Source: Opisthorchis felineus (lineage: Eukaryota; Platyhelminthes; Trematoda; Opisthorchiida; Opisthorchiidae). Taken from it: a DNA stretch of 64,000 nt. The notes below the pieces were generated by a model that worked only from the letters and a program-made list of their open reading frames with translations, ran no database searches and was not told the origin of the DNA. Each line of letters begins with the position of its first letter. Positions within the stretch are counted from its first letter, which is position 1. Positions 12,952-24,997 of this stretch are shown here, piece after piece. The position numbers were made by a program, and so were the translations under genes. The stretch spans positions 26,731 to 90,730 of the forward strand of contig SJOL01003870.1 in assembly GCA_004794785.1 (NCBI GenBank), in the 5' to 3' direction.

Positions 12952-13526
12952 GGATCAGGCCCTTCAAGCGGTCGAACCTCTTCAGTCCGTAAGTGCCAAG
13001 TCTCGCATCCCTAAAGTGGGACAGGTAGAACAGCAACTTGAGGCCACCAAACCTTGGTTAACATATATTATTTCCGTTCTTCATAAACCATTCTTGTGTA
13101 GAGGAAAAACCTTTCTGGCATTGTTGACCCGGCCTTTTGCTTTAATTTTGACCTGGTTGTCATGCGCAATGATGGAATCGAGGTACTTGGAGACCCCAAC
13201 GGTCTCAGTCAGTTTTTCAGCATACAATTCGTTCCAATAACGGTTTTACGGGATGGAAGAGCATTCATTTTATAGTGTTAATCACCAGGAAAATCATAAC
13301 GGCCTAGTGATTGTTACGGACGGGCTGTAGTGTGTCGCCGATGAGCATTACCAGCGTGATCTGTTTTTTTGGACCTCAAGGTCCCATTCCACTGTAAATT
13401 CAATAACACAAGTGAAAGGGCAGAGTATATCGGGCAGCTCTGTTGTACACCGGTGCTCCACATGGCTCCTCGCTCTGTATTCAAATCTGGTCTAACAGTG
13501 GTGGTGTGTATAATGGTTTGACTTAC
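12952..13526. other. No gene recognised
   Basis: Short frames without domains. The minus-strand frame starting in the exon candidate at 13527-13633 runs on to 13314, but the GTAAGT donor argues that this part is intron. Confidence 0.3.
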
Positions 13527-13633
13527 CACCTTGGGTGGCTTCTCGTCTTTCAGCAGTATGTTTCGCAGCGCATCACCAGTTACTGAATCTAAAGCTGCGC
13601 TTTTGCTTTGTTGTGGAACGCTTCTAGCATTCA
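13527..13633 (-). CDS. Candidate internal exon of an unrecognised minus-strand gene
   Basis: The minus strand reads a CTAG acceptor, an open stretch of 35 codons that includes SVTGDALRNILLKDEKPPKV, and a perfect GTAAGT donor. The exon starts with two bases of a split codon and ends on a codon boundary. The lysine- and proline-containing sequence looks protein-like rather than random, but I do not recognise a family. It may belong to the same minus-strand gene as the candidates at 18.6-19.5 kb, or to a different one; nothing visible links them. Confidence 0.4.
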
Positions 13634-13973
13634 CTAGAGGATTAATATGTTATCATACTGGTTACTTGTCTAAGAAAGTTCTGTATGCGACCTATTTGGG
13701 TCTGTCGCGTTAGTGCGCTTCTGAAAGATTTCTTGTCATTTTTTCCTTTCTTGGCTGATACTAGTTGGCATTACTCACCACCACACGTTGCAGCATGTCA
13801 TGTTTCTCAGTCGACTTAGTGAACTGCTTTTTGGAGCGTATCGTTCATCTTTTTAATCGACACTTTTGGTAATGGTCTAGCTGGCAGCCAGCTTCTGGTC
13901 TGCCTATCTGACTGCCTGACCGTCCCCGACTGTCTCCCAATATCAATGCCTTCCCCGTAACATCGGCTTTGTC

Positions 13974-13997
13974 ATACATATATATACATATATATAT

Positions 13998-14030
<33 letters not shown>

Positions 14031-14050
14031 CACATAATACACATATAATA
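13974..14050. repeat. TA/TACA dinucleotide microsatellite
   Basis: About 75 bases of almost pure alternating TA with scattered CA/GT interruptions. The 5' flank is pyrimidine-rich. No relation to a gene is visible. Confidence 0.9.
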
Positions 14051-16137
14051 TCTTCACTATCCGTCCCTCTACATTGGTCTTTCAATCATACAACCACCTG
14101 TTACTTTCCATCACTTCCTAAAGAGATTTGGAACTGGACTATTTGTTTCTTCCTTCTTTCATAGAAAAGCACGTTACTTGAATCTCCTTCCATTTTATGT
14201 ATCCTCAAACTATTACAACACCCAACTCTACGAACGAATAATTAGTGTTTACCTCCGCAAGCCACCTCGGTTCCTATGTTACGTATTTTTCAGTTTTAAT
14301 TGAGGACTTGTACTCTTGGCCTATCCTTTCTATACCTCTTTCTTCTGTGTGTAATACAAGAATGAGCTTGCATATGCTGTCACAGCCAAGGCTTCTAGTG
14401 GGGCCTTTCTCCTCATCAACTACGTCGAAATATCTTTTGAATGTGTCGGCTAAGTTGGCCAGACGTTTCCAAATGCCACGAACATGACCGTTTTCGCGTT
14501 TCCATTAATTGATCTGTCGTATTTCGTAAACTTCTCATGTTCCGACTAATGACCAAGTTTGATTAGCTTGCATTTCCAAAGGTATTAGTATTGAGATGTA
14601 AACTGCACAACTTTACCAATACAGCTGGCTTTGGTAGCACTGTTGCTTAATTTAACCAATTAGCCTGAATTGAGCACTTACCATGCTTCCTTCCTAGGCG
14701 TACTCTTCTCTTGAAGGTGGTAATTTTTTTAGAACCCAAATAATCCAACAAAAATCATGCAGCGCTTAAAGCAACACCATTGCATTTTGGGTGACTGGTT
14801 TCCCAACTCACCACCGTACACGACAACCACTCGCATGACTCTGTGCTTTGGTGTCTAGTTTAACACCTGTCAGTTGATCTTGCGGCACTCGCGCTGGAAT
14901 CCGTGGAGTGTTTTAAGTGATGGTGGAAACACCAAATATTTCTGCATATTCTAAGCTTACGCTGGTCAGAAATCCGCGTGCCAATTTACACACAGCTCCT
15001 GTACTCAGTTATCGAAGATACCATGACCTATATGGGTCTTCAGGTTTCGCTGGGTGCAAGTGATCAGCTGCCAGCTTGCCGTACAGACTCACGTGCAGGG
15101 GGATGACCTTACTGTCAGGATATCTGACCCTAACTACGGTTACTTGAACGCTGTTTGTGTATGCCTAATAAAGACAGCACTAAATGTAGGCCTATGTTGC
15201 GATCAACGTCTGCGGTTTTCGTCATTTGTTAGGAACACCATTGTTGGAACATTAGTGTTTTACTCTCCTATTTGCTATCACTGAATCATGTCATATTGAG
15301 CCAGTGGGACGAGATCGTAAAAGTGTGCAGGAGAATTAGACGAACCAACCAGCCAACCTTCAATGCCAGTACATCGTTTATTCACAGCGCTTTGAAGTGT
15401 TAAGTATTAACCGAATTACCATGGAACAAATTTCTAAACTTTGCATTCAAGTCGATGCTTCCATGTTGGTGAAGGCTATCAAGTGCCTTGATCGTTGTTT
15501 AGTACACGCAACATAGATACGCCGGTATCAGCCCCCAGGTTTAACTTGGACCCAACCGGTACACAAAGCAAATGTCAACTCTTCAATCTAAGTTCAAGGT
15601 GATATTATAAGATGCCATTTTTCTTCATATCTATTGTTCAATAGGGCTTGGTAACAGTTACCGAGCTCATTATTTTAAAGCAGTCAATGTCTTATGGATA
15701 TATCATCCACACTGAGTGAAGTGCCAGTACAGTATTCGATGATAAAGTAGACCGTATGATGTGCCATGCGAAGAGCACTTCCAAACAGTTTGAAATAGGA
15801 TAAGGATAACCGGTCTCGCTTCACTGTGACCTTATCTGTTAAAGTGACCGACTTTTATGGTCTCCAAGGATGGCCGCCGATTGACCTGCACATTATCAAT
15901 TGAATTGGAACGTAATAATGCTAATATAAGCCAAGAGGAAGCATTCCTCCTCTGACGGTCGATGTCATGGATCCACTCTCTGGAGTTGATGCCAAGATTA
16001 CCTGAGTTAACTTAAACGTGTCAGGCTGCTTTCGTGGAAGGCAGCTCTAACAAAGTAGACGAACACAGTGCAATAAGTTATGCTGTTTAGGTGACTTCTA
16101 TACGTTTAGGGGCTGTATATAAAAAAATCGTTCAGAT
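14051..16137. other. No gene recognised
   Basis: Only short open frames (at most about 80 codons). No recognised repeat motif. If the minus-strand candidate exons on either side belong to one gene, this would be its intron. Confidence 0.3.
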
Positions 16138-16262
16138 GTAACACCCTTCCGGTGCCTAGCTGCCATGCCACCCGAAGGAAGCACGAGGGCTGTGATACTG
16201 CCAGGTTGCCCAAGCCTAGACAGGGGAAGTCGGGGCTGTCTATGTGCCCGTCCTATTTACTG
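16138..16262 (-). repeat. tRNA-derived SINE body, minus strand, head lost
   Basis: The tail TGTAACACCCTTCCGGTGCC (as read on the plus strand) and the block through CTAGACAGGGGAAGTCG match the SINE around 35.9/36.9 kb closely. The tRNA-like head with A and B boxes is missing or scrambled after about 16240. Same orientation as the other two copies. Confidence 0.75.
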
Positions 16263-18579
16263 TATGGTGGCGCTTAGCTTTTGAGTTCTCATATGTCACT
16301 CCTTGTTTTTTCTAACGAAAATGCCTGCCACTGCAGTATATATATATAATATATATATGATAGGGTAGCGTTTTTTCCGAATTAATACGTCACTTCGAAC
16401 TACGCCCATTACACCTGTATACCGAACGGGCATCCTCCCGAACACCCTGAACCCGATGTAAGCCTGAGAGAATAGGACTGGAGGGTGAACAAGAGGGGCA
16501 GTCCAAAGCCATCAGCTTGCCCAACCGTTAGCCCATAGTTGCCAATTTAAGTGGGTGCACCTGAACGATTGGGATCCTCAGCGCATGCGGTACGCGCTTT
16601 TTATCACTTTTCTCGAATATTTATCTTGGTGTACTGTTACATATCAGACGCCATGGTTTTTCTGGGTTAAGGATAGAAATACCGCCATACTTGAGCTGAG
16701 TACAACAGTTCTCTAAACAAGCGCCTCAAACACGTAATAAACTCGCTCGGAGGAACAAGCTCAGTGAACTGAAATGCCACTATGGTTGGATACTTTCTGT
16801 TGAATAACCTATGGGATGCGAAAAGAAATGTAACGAAACATCTCGCAAATGAAATATTTTTCAATTATTTATAGAAATGGTCGCACCTTTGGATTTCATT
16901 TGTGGGGAATTCGTCAAATCCTCTCTACAACTGTCCCAGAAAAACACCAGTGAACCAGCGAAATAAGCGGGAACGTGCTACTGAGAAAAACAGTTAATTA
17001 ACCCGTGAACTAGGGAACGAAATTAACGAGACAAACATGCTATGACTGTCTGACTACCGGCCATATTTTCAGTCAATATTGCATAGATGACGAATGTATG
17101 CTCATTTTGTTGAGAATCATTGAATCATTCTCAACGGTGTGAACTTGGCATTTGATGGTTTTCCATTATCCCACTGCATGTTGAGAGGATTCGGGCTTGC
17201 AGTGGAGTTCCTACGTCGTCGGATATGGCGATCCCATGCAAACCATCAAGACTCATTTACCATTACGGACTGGCGTATCAGTGCACAACTCAGTCTAGTT
17301 AGAACAGCCCGTTTGAGTAACCTATTCTCTTTTACGTTAACGGCTGACAACACCCAAGGTGATTCCTAGCTCTGCCGTTTGTATGGCGATTGTGGTACGC
17401 CTTTTAACTCTCAATTGTTTCACATCCGTAAATTCCTGGGTTATTTTAAGTCTTGCCGACTAGCTACAGCGTGTCATAAATAAGCTACCGGTTACTTTTA
17501 CCAGCTGCACTGCTGGCACATAGCTGTCGATTTTACCGCGTAATCTGATCATATTCAACGGTAATCTACCGCTCGTGGCCCTCTTGTTAGTGTTACATAC
17601 CGCACTATACATACACACCACTGTCGCTTTTGTGAGCGAACTTTTGAGTTCTGGTTCTATTATTTCTCTTTGGAATGGTGTTAACAGTAGTGCTCAAAAA
17701 CCTACGTTCCGTTGTCAGTCTGGGTTGTAACCGAACGTACTGCAGGTGCATTGCGTGGACTGTTATTCTCTCATTTGTGCGACTTGAACGTTCATGCACT
17801 CGTGGTAGATACTATAATAACGCACGTTATTTATCGTTCCTGTGTAGTCTCATTAGTTTTCACTACCTATAGTGTACTAACCATTTCCGACTACCATCGG
17901 CTGGCCAACAGAGTGAAACTTGGTGTCGGTCTTGTCTGCTAACCAAAATCCTGTTCATTTGATTCAACCTTGATTATTCTTGTGTATCCAAGTCTACTAA
18001 AGTATAGTTTACTGAATGGCATTGAAGAGGAATTTCTGCTCAGTCTTATCTGAAGCATTGTATGACTACTGTATTACTAGACTGTTAGCTGTTCTGTGCG
18101 AATAAGTTTGTGCATCCACATCTAAATAACCGATAATTATGTGGGACTATGACACACAAAGAGAACAGTTCTGATTCATCAACAAACCTCAAGTGGTTAG
18201 TTCATTTAGATTAGGGTATATTAGAATGATTTTGGAAACTGCAGCACTAAGTTCAATCGACAAATTTGTTAGACTTTCCGAGTCGTCTTTCCCTTGATAT
18301 GGGCAACCGGCCGTGCAGCCTAGGGGTTCAACTTTCTCGTTCGTCGTGTTGTTCAGTTATGCAAGGCTCGAAGAAAATATATCTTCTCTCAAAGGACCAA
18401 CACATCATTCGTTAGAACGCTGGGTGAAAGCTGTCTAGATGTGGAGGTGTTGATGAAACCCGTTAACGTTGTTTGTAAGCAGATCGTGTTCAAATTAATT
18501 GTCTAACTGATTTTCGTCACCATTTTTCCTTTCATCAAAAATAACGCGTCTTATTTGAGTGGTATATTTCTATATTCAC
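16263..18579. other. No gene recognised; one short AT tract
   Basis: A 24-base AT tract lies at 16336-16359. A minus-strand frame at 16667-16864 has protein-like composition but no clear pair of splice sites. Frames around 17.6-17.9 kb overlap on both strands and are unconvincing. Confidence 0.3.
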
Positions 18580-18825
18580 CTCAGTGGTGCTATCAACCTT
18601 GTGACCGTAACGTGTTTTGTTTGTGCTAAAGTGTGCAACCTTTCTTGGATTCTTGGTTGGGGCATTCACGTCCTCGTTCCAGACTAGTTGCATAGACTGG
18701 ATTGTTCTGTTACACTTGGCATGCTCTGCGAGTCCAGTTACAGCACAAAATTTCCCGGCATCACCTCCGACTGAATACTGAGTAACAATCAAGCCAGCTC
18801 TGATTTCTAACCGAAAAACCTTTTG
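18580..18825 (-). CDS. Candidate exon of an unrecognised minus-strand gene (third of a phased chain)
   Basis: 82 codons on the minus strand, starting after a GAGCAG acceptor and ending before a GTGAAT donor (weak). The sequence starts QKVFRLEIRAGLIVTQY and contains GKFCAVTGLAEHAKC with two cysteines about twelve residues apart. N-glycosylation sequons NRT and NKT suggest a secreted or lumenal protein. The start was chosen because it is the acceptor in phase with the exon at 18884-18969; an upstream TAG acceptor at 18849 would break the frame. No family recognised. Confidence 0.45.
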
Positions 18826-18883
18826 CTGCTCACTAGAAGCTGGCACAACTACGTGGTGAGAAAACTGCTATGGCTTGACTTAC

Positions 18884-18969
18884 GTTAGGCAGCTCCTCTG
18901 ATTTGGAGTCTTTTTCCATGTAGTTGTCAGCACCAGGCATATTTTCGTTTTTGCTTGTGACCAGGTTGG
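18884..18969 (-). CDS. Candidate exon of an unrecognised minus-strand gene (second of a phased chain)
   Basis: A short exon of two split-codon bases plus 28 codons, bounded by a CTCAG acceptor and a perfect GTAAGT donor on the minus strand. The product is polar and acidic (it includes NYMEKDSKSEELPN), like a linker. Its 5' phase fits the donor of the exon at 19233-19481 exactly, and its 3' end is on a codon boundary. Confidence 0.5.
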
Positions 18970-19232
18970 CTGAGCACATGGACTTTTCGAACCACCTCAG
19001 AATTGATCGTTTTAAGTTTTAATTCACTGTAAGGTTTGGTTGAACGTTTGGAGCTCGGTTGTAGGTCCTGAATAGCAAAGTTAAGAGTGATTTGAACCAA
19101 GCTTGTGCCTGCTCATTTCGACACCACAGGTAACCTGGTTATCTCTTTTTTGAGCCGTGTGCGCTTTTCATATATGAACGTCCCAAACATAGTAAAGGCT
19201 AGATTACTGAAAGGTATAATTTGGTGACTTAC

Positions 19233-19481
19233 TGCCTCTTGCGTTTAACATTTTGCTTTGTTTCATAGTCATAGCAGCTCCGGTTACAGGCACACAAGGT
19301 AGTGTTATGGTCTGTGCATACGTACCTTCTCGCTTATTTAAATCTACACTAACGTCAAATGTTATCCCTCCGACATCGTTCAGTACACTGACCGTCACTG
19401 TTTCATTCCAGTCGTTGTCCTTATTTTGTACGTTATGGAATTCCGTTACATATATGTGATGAATAGTTGGTTGGATTTTAT
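19233..19481 (-). CDS. Candidate exon of an unrecognised minus-strand gene (first of a phased chain)
   Basis: The minus strand has a TTTTGTCAG acceptor, 249 bases fully open, and a GTAAGT donor. It encodes about 82 residues, including VTVSVLNDVGGITFDVSVDL and ITLPCVPVTGAAMTMKQ. Alternating hydrophobic residues suggest beta strands, and an NET sequon suggests an extracytosolic protein. A further open stretch just upstream (about 19560-19735, minus) has a donor of the right phase (GTACAC) but low-complexity composition, so it is not called. I do not recognise the family. Confidence 0.5.
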
Positions 19482-20248
19482 CTGACAAAATTCAGTGCTG
19501 CGTGTTGTGGGACCTTGGAGGAACAAACATACAGTGTAGGTGGACGCGTATTCATTCATCCCTTCTTCTTCCGAAGGTTGTTGTGGTTAGTGTACCAAAA
19601 TATGCCCCTGACGTACCCGCGCCATTTTTACACTTTTTGGCTGCCTCTGTCCTCACAGTCCACTGTGAAACTGACGAAACTTCACTTGTCTCTGCTACTC
19701 TTTTCCGAAAATTCACCTGTTGTTTTCTGATTGAGTTTGCAATGAGTAGTGGTTCTTGGCACCGACTGTGCCCAACTTCCTACTGTGGTTGGCCGTGCTG
19801 TCATTCCCAGTTGTTTGTTATAATGGGTTGAGATGGAACAGGCCTGTTGACTCGGTGTGATTTTCGTAAAATCGGCCGTTCACGAACTACACTCATTAAC
19901 ACACAAAATTGGTTTTAACGGAGTTTTCAGCAACCTTATGAGTAGTGTTCCTTCATGGTCCAGCTCTTATTATTTGCTGTTGAGGTCAGTTTATGTGCTT
20001 ACTTTCGATGTTTTTTTCAGCTTGTTTGAAGCGGTTTTCCAACCCGCTGCTTTACGATCAGCTCAATCGGCCTAATTCAATGGACTATACCACTCAAGAG
20101 GAGCCGGCTGAAGACCTATCACCGCTTCAGATTTTCATCAGCATCTGCCCGGAGCAGGATTTGAATCACCGATTTGGAACCGGTTAGGTCCCACTTTAGA
20201 ATCCTCATCATTGGTTTTGGGACTTAGTCGACTGGTACTCTATCGATC

Positions 20249-20362
20249 ATGGGGCTAGGACGTCACTCAGCCGCGAACCTTTTTAAAGGGAAATCTGAAG
20301 ATTCTCATAGCTCCTCTTCCGATTCTTCGTCTTCTTCCTCTTCTGATTCGTCGGAACTGCCG
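20249..20362 (+). CDS. TRPM-family channel, candidate first coding exon
   Basis: Opens with an ATG 24 bases after an in-frame TAG, runs 38 codons with a serine/aspartate-rich stretch (HSSSSDSSSSSSSDSSELP), and ends on a codon boundary at a GTGAGA donor. The next exon (24998) also starts on a codon boundary, so the join is in phase. A variable N-terminus ahead of the conserved Trp-Ile-Glu motif is normal in TRPM proteins. The doubt is that phase agreement has a one-in-three chance, and the minus strand of the same bases makes an equally clean acidic exon (see that entry). Confidence 0.5.
20305..20356 (-). CDS. Alternative reading: acidic C-terminal exon on the minus strand
   Basis: After a CCGGCAG acceptor the minus strand reads SDESEEEEDEESEEEL and then TGA at 20305-20307. 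Its entry phase matches the donor of the minus-strand candidate at 20441-20641 across an intron of about 84 bases. It is the exact antisense of the serine-rich TRPM exon candidate: serine codons TCT/TCC on one strand read as acidic codons on the other. Both readings cannot be assumed; a transcript is needed to choose. If real, it ends a separate minus-strand gene here. Confidence 0.3.
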
Positions 20363-20440
20363 GTGAGAATAATTTCCACTCCGTATTTTTTTTGGTTGTA
20401 ATTAGCTACGCAGCTGAACATGCAGACCACTGCAGATCAC

Positions 20441-20641
20441 TTTTGATTCCCGTAATTGGTGTCTGCAGCTGTGCTCGGTTGTATTATCCCTAAAGCTGTC
20501 TCGTTATTATATTCAAATACTGGTAAGCAAAAGCGTAATACCGTATATTTCATAATGCGTTCGTATACCGATGGAGGGCAGCAAGTAGTCCCTAACCGTA
20601 TGCCGTGCCCGCTATTAAGGTTCACATCAATTGTTATCATC
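20441..20641 (-). CDS. Candidate penultimate exon of an unrecognised minus-strand gene
   Basis: The minus strand has a CACCCACAG acceptor followed by an open stretch of about 67 codons. This includes RLGTTCCPPSVYERIMKYTV and FEYNNETALGIIQP with an NET sequon, and ends at a GTGATC donor (weak). Out of phase with the 19233-19481 exon, but in phase with the acidic exon at 20305-20356. No family recognised; may be spurious. Confidence 0.3.
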
Positions 20642-21378
20642 CTGTGGGTGTTTTGAACTTGTTTCCACGACGCCACCGACCTTGGTCTCATAAGCAGGTA
20701 GAGGAAGAATCACTTACGTACTGTTCTAGCTTTTCAGTCCACGTCTGTTTCACCTAAAGTTGAAGTTCTCAGCTCTTCGTTCTAAAACCAATGTGGACAT
20801 CCCAGACATACGTACTCTCATGATTGTTGGACCTAAAAATCGACCTCGTGCACCCAAAGGCTCGCTGTAGAACACCACCTAGGGTTTGGGCACTTCAGCT
20901 CTCGAAGCCATCTGCTGATTGGGAACATTGCTGTGCACATATAGCCACCCAAAGCCACCAGTATAGTTTACATTTTAGGTGGGAACCTAAGGCAACTGGG
21001 CACGATGAGCCCATTAGCCTGGGGTGCCACTCCATCATAGAAACAATGGATATTCGCTCTTAGGTTTTTTCATTCCTGGACCCATCAGGAAATAACATCG
21101 ACGAGTCATACTGAAAATCTACCATGATAGCCATTTTGATATGAGGTCAATAGACAGTGAACTGAGAATGGATTCGCACCTACGCTTGCACTTTCATTTC
21201 GAGTGTTCAGAACTATTGGTGTTCCTCTCCACAGCAGAATAACTTTTTTGGGCTACTTCGTTCAGTCTTGGAAAACCACGTTATCTATAGTTAATTTGTC
21301 CACTGAAGTCGCGCTTCCGACGAAACCGCGTCGGGTGAGTTCCGAAATTGCTCCCTAAAAAGCTGCGTACATGAGATA

Positions 21379-21560
21379 ATGAAGGCTAAAACCAAATTTA
21401 TTTGCTACCAGGTGAACTTCGCGAATTGCGTACAATTCGGGTCTATGTAGAACATAAGGTTGAGGAGTACTGCGCCTACCTGATGAGCCCTAAGAAATGA
21501 AACCGGTCGTTGGCTATCGAAAAGTTTTAAGCAACCTTATTGGTATTGTGTTCCGTGTAG
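21379..21560 (+). repeat. Hammerhead-repeat family copy 2
   Basis: A single plus-strand unit truncated at its 5' end. It runs from the ACCAAATTTATTTGC block, through TAGAACATAAGGTTGAG, into the ribozyme region at 21474-21514, and on to the tail AGCAACCTTATTGGTA. It aligns with the units at 33.7 and 51.3 kb over its full length. It lies inside intron 1 of the TRPM gene in the sense direction. Confidence 0.7.
21474..21514 (+). ncRNA. Degenerate type I hammerhead ribozyme
   Basis: Strand order is helix I (GCCTAC), CTGATGA (21480-21486), stem II, GAAA (21499-21502), CCGG, TC, then the helix I partner GTTGGC (21509-21514). All three core boxes are intact and cleavage would fall after 21508. Stem II has collapsed: the GGGC partner of GCCC is reduced to two bases. 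Helix I has one mismatch. Probably inactive or very weak. Confidence 0.65.
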
Positions 21561-24500
21561 ACAATAAATATTTCACTCTGTCTGACGCCCCACAGTTGTT
21601 TGTCAAGAGCTAAGCGAAATCAATCCTGCTGACAAAGAGAGCTGGTATATGTCCTGGTGAGGTCAACATTCAAGGTAGTTAGAATTGAATGGCGTTTGTA
21701 CACGGTCATGTGCTTCGTGTGTTTTAACGGGTCAGTGTCATGGTTCATCCTACTCACCCAATGAGGCCGGGACTGGAAATCACCCCGCTGGATCTGGCAG
21801 TGACTGTCATCCATGAATAAAGCCTCGACGTCGCATTATGCCAGATCTTCATGTTCCCGGGAGCGATACAGCCAGCTATGGTCCTCCTGTATACCAGAAT
21901 TTCCCTCTGATATGGACATTTTCCTGCACTTGCTGGCGTCCTAAAAGAACGTGAAGTGATGGGGTTGGAACATGAGGTTTTTTTCTCCAAAATACATACA
22001 ACCATGTTAGCGAGGTAAACCATGGCCGTAGTGTGAGCAAACCATCCCAGCTTTGCAGTAAAATAAGGTCGGGACGTCTTTTATAATTTCGGTGAACTTG
22101 GTTGAATGAGTGAGCAGCAGGAAATCCAAAATCACGGTGACGCAACCACTTGTGTAGCAGTTACAGGCTCCTTCCTACAAGTTCACACACCCGCCACACG
22201 ATCCGCACAATGGGAAATTCGAATTAGAGCTGGAACACGATCTCGACTAGCTTTTAAGTTGCCCATATTACTAGCGCATGCTTAACGGTAGCGGAGAGCC
22301 TTCGCTGGATCCACTTAATTCATGCCTAAATACGGATAGGAGACGTATGTAGTGGGATGGAAACATTTCTCTTACTATTCTCAGCCGCAAGACCTAAAAC
22401 TTTAGATTAAAGATTAAAAGGTGCTAGGAAAAAGGTGAACTGGTATACGCGTAGCAGCCGCAGGTTGCGTGGTTGCTTGAAGACCTACTGTAGGCATGCT
22501 TTCTACGCGTTCCGACAGACGTCGGTCTGTTCTCGCGATGTATCTCAGTGGCTGCAAGAATACTGATAGATCACGTGGATGGGAAGTACTGTTCCCTGGT
22601 AGTTTGGATAAGCTCTATTTGTTCACCACTGTATGCTCTTGGAGCTGAATCCAATTTAAACTAAACTTATACGATCCTTGCATTGCATCCGTGTGAGGCT
22701 CTCCAGCACTATAACGTTCAACGACACGTTCGAAGAAGCCTCCCCAGAAGGAGTTCTGGTCACTTCGGTTTAAATTAGAGCTTCGAACGTTGCAGAAGAT
22801 ATTTTTATACGTCAAAGGTCGGCACTGATCACTGTGTAGGTGTGATGCGTTGTTCCGAGGCTTGAGCGCAATCACGCACAATAAACTAACAATTGTTCTG
22901 ACGATCCCTAGTTGTCGAAACTAAGCGATAAACAAAAAAACTAAGAAACAGCAAGGTTATCGAAGTTGGCAAAATTTTCACTGAAATTCTGAGCTACTTT
23001 CCCAAGCTAAGTTTAACCGGATTCATGACTCTCACTCTCACGACCAGTCATTTCTGAGTAGATTTACAGTTAGACTTGTTGAGTTTAACGTTAAACTAGA
23101 AATCAATCTCCGATAAACAGTAATGAGGTCACACAAACGAGGTTGGAGTCAGTTGACGTTGAAGGGAATAAGTTTTTTGGAACAAAGAATATCCGTACAA
23201 TCATTCTATCATAGCTGGCTAATTTTATCAACAAGCTTTTTCTGTAAGTCGTATTTTTGAACCGGCTTCTTTTTCGATACCAACCTCCGACACCTACGGC
23301 AATGGAATGACGTCAGTTTATCCGTCGGTTAGAATATACTCTCCAATGGTCCGATCCACACCGACCTTGTGTTCAGAGGTTTCCTGAAATGTTGGCCGGG
23401 TCTGGTGGGAGCATAGGATTAGCAATGTTGGGGTACGCCAGATGGTTTTAGGAAGTAGGTGCTCTCTTGAGATGGTTGAGCTACTCACATTTTATGAATT
23501 GTGCTTTAGTAAGTGCACTTTGCATGTCAGAGGACCGTCCATCCTACAGAGCTCTTTTTGCCCAGCCCTGTGCCAAGTGGTAATGATTGAGAGGTAGCGA
23601 AGTGTGAAAGCACCAACTAGTAAACTCAGTCGGGTCGGTTGGTCATGGTAGTGGATACGTGGCTTATAGTTTTCACCTCAGTGGATATTCTACGAAAAAG
23701 GTTCAAGTTAAGAGCCACCCTTAAGGCTCAGGAGACTGATAGTTGCGGAGGAGAGTTCTTTTTGGCGGGTTACTTCACTCCAATGCGTCTGTCTGTCCAG
23801 GTTTCACTTATCCACATAGATAATGGCGAGTGAAAACATGCCTAATCCATTACTTCATTTCGACCTATAGATCAACTTGACCAATCAATTGCAATCTTTT
23901 TATGGGGTTGCTATCTGCCATCGGACCTTTTCGGTCACATTGCTTCGCACTTGACAAAGGTTACAGGTAGCGCTTGAAGTACAGATGCATAGATATTTAC
24001 ACAAAACTTTGATTCACTCTACAATTAGTAGCAGATGATAGTAAAAACCTACTTGATTACAGGTTTCACTCTGCTTTGAATTTATCAGACTGTACCGAAC
24101 CCGTGACCGTGAAGACGGCGGTTAACCCTACAATCCTCTAGGCTATGGGTCCGCCGGCTATGTAGAATAGTACATTCGATTTGTAAAGTGGAACTCTTGC
24201 TACGTGCGGTTGGTTACATGTGACTTCTTTTCATCTTTGGATGCATCCCACGGTCGATGCAGTCATGTATCGGTTGCTTGCTTTTCTGTTCATTGCTTTT
24301 CACCTGAGCTCAGTCCTGTTTTTTTGAGGTCACATTAGGGCGGATACGAGCGATTAATCTGAGTTTTAATTCATCCAAATTTGATATATAAGTGGTTATC
24401 CCCACCCAGCGCAAGGACCTGCTTGTTTGCCAAGTATGAAAACAGTTTAACTCCTCAATAGGGGTTGTATACAAGATATTACCGAAAGCTGTATGGTGTC

Positions 24501-24997
24501 GATACTGTGAGACACGTTTGGGTTCACTAGTAGGAAAGGTAGCATTGCGTATGCAAACCTCGATGAAGCAGGCAACCAAGGTGCCAAACCCCAACTGGGC
24601 TGATTTGGTTGCATTCAGAATGTCAAACATAGCCATTTGCAAGTAGTATGACTATGCTCTAACACCTTCAGCTGCATTTGGACGTATTTTTCGAAAGAGT
24701 AGGAATATTTTTCCACGAACGCAGACTTTTGAATAGGATTAGTTGAATGGTTCTCGCTGCAATACTGGTGCACTAACTACTTATCAAGTCGCATGTTACC
24801 CAATCTGAGGTACGATACCGAAAAGCAGCATAGCAGTTCGGTCCTATGATTTGTTGAAAGCCAGAGCCTGAGAACCATTTCGCAAACCTTATCGAAATGC
24901 AACTGGTTACTAATAACTGCTAGCTAGCTTGCCGATACTTTTATTTTACATTCCTGGAATAGTTTGAGATAAAAACAATTGCTCGTCGATTTTGCAG

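Larger units (their letters stand above)
20363..24997 (+). other. TRPM intron 1 (if exon 1 is right)
   Basis: Starts GTGAGA and ends TTTTGCAG. Contains the minus-strand candidate exon at 20441-20641 and a degenerate hammerhead repeat at 21379-21560. A minus-strand open frame at 24310-24642 has no recognisable domain. The rest is featureless to my eye. Confidence 0.5.
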
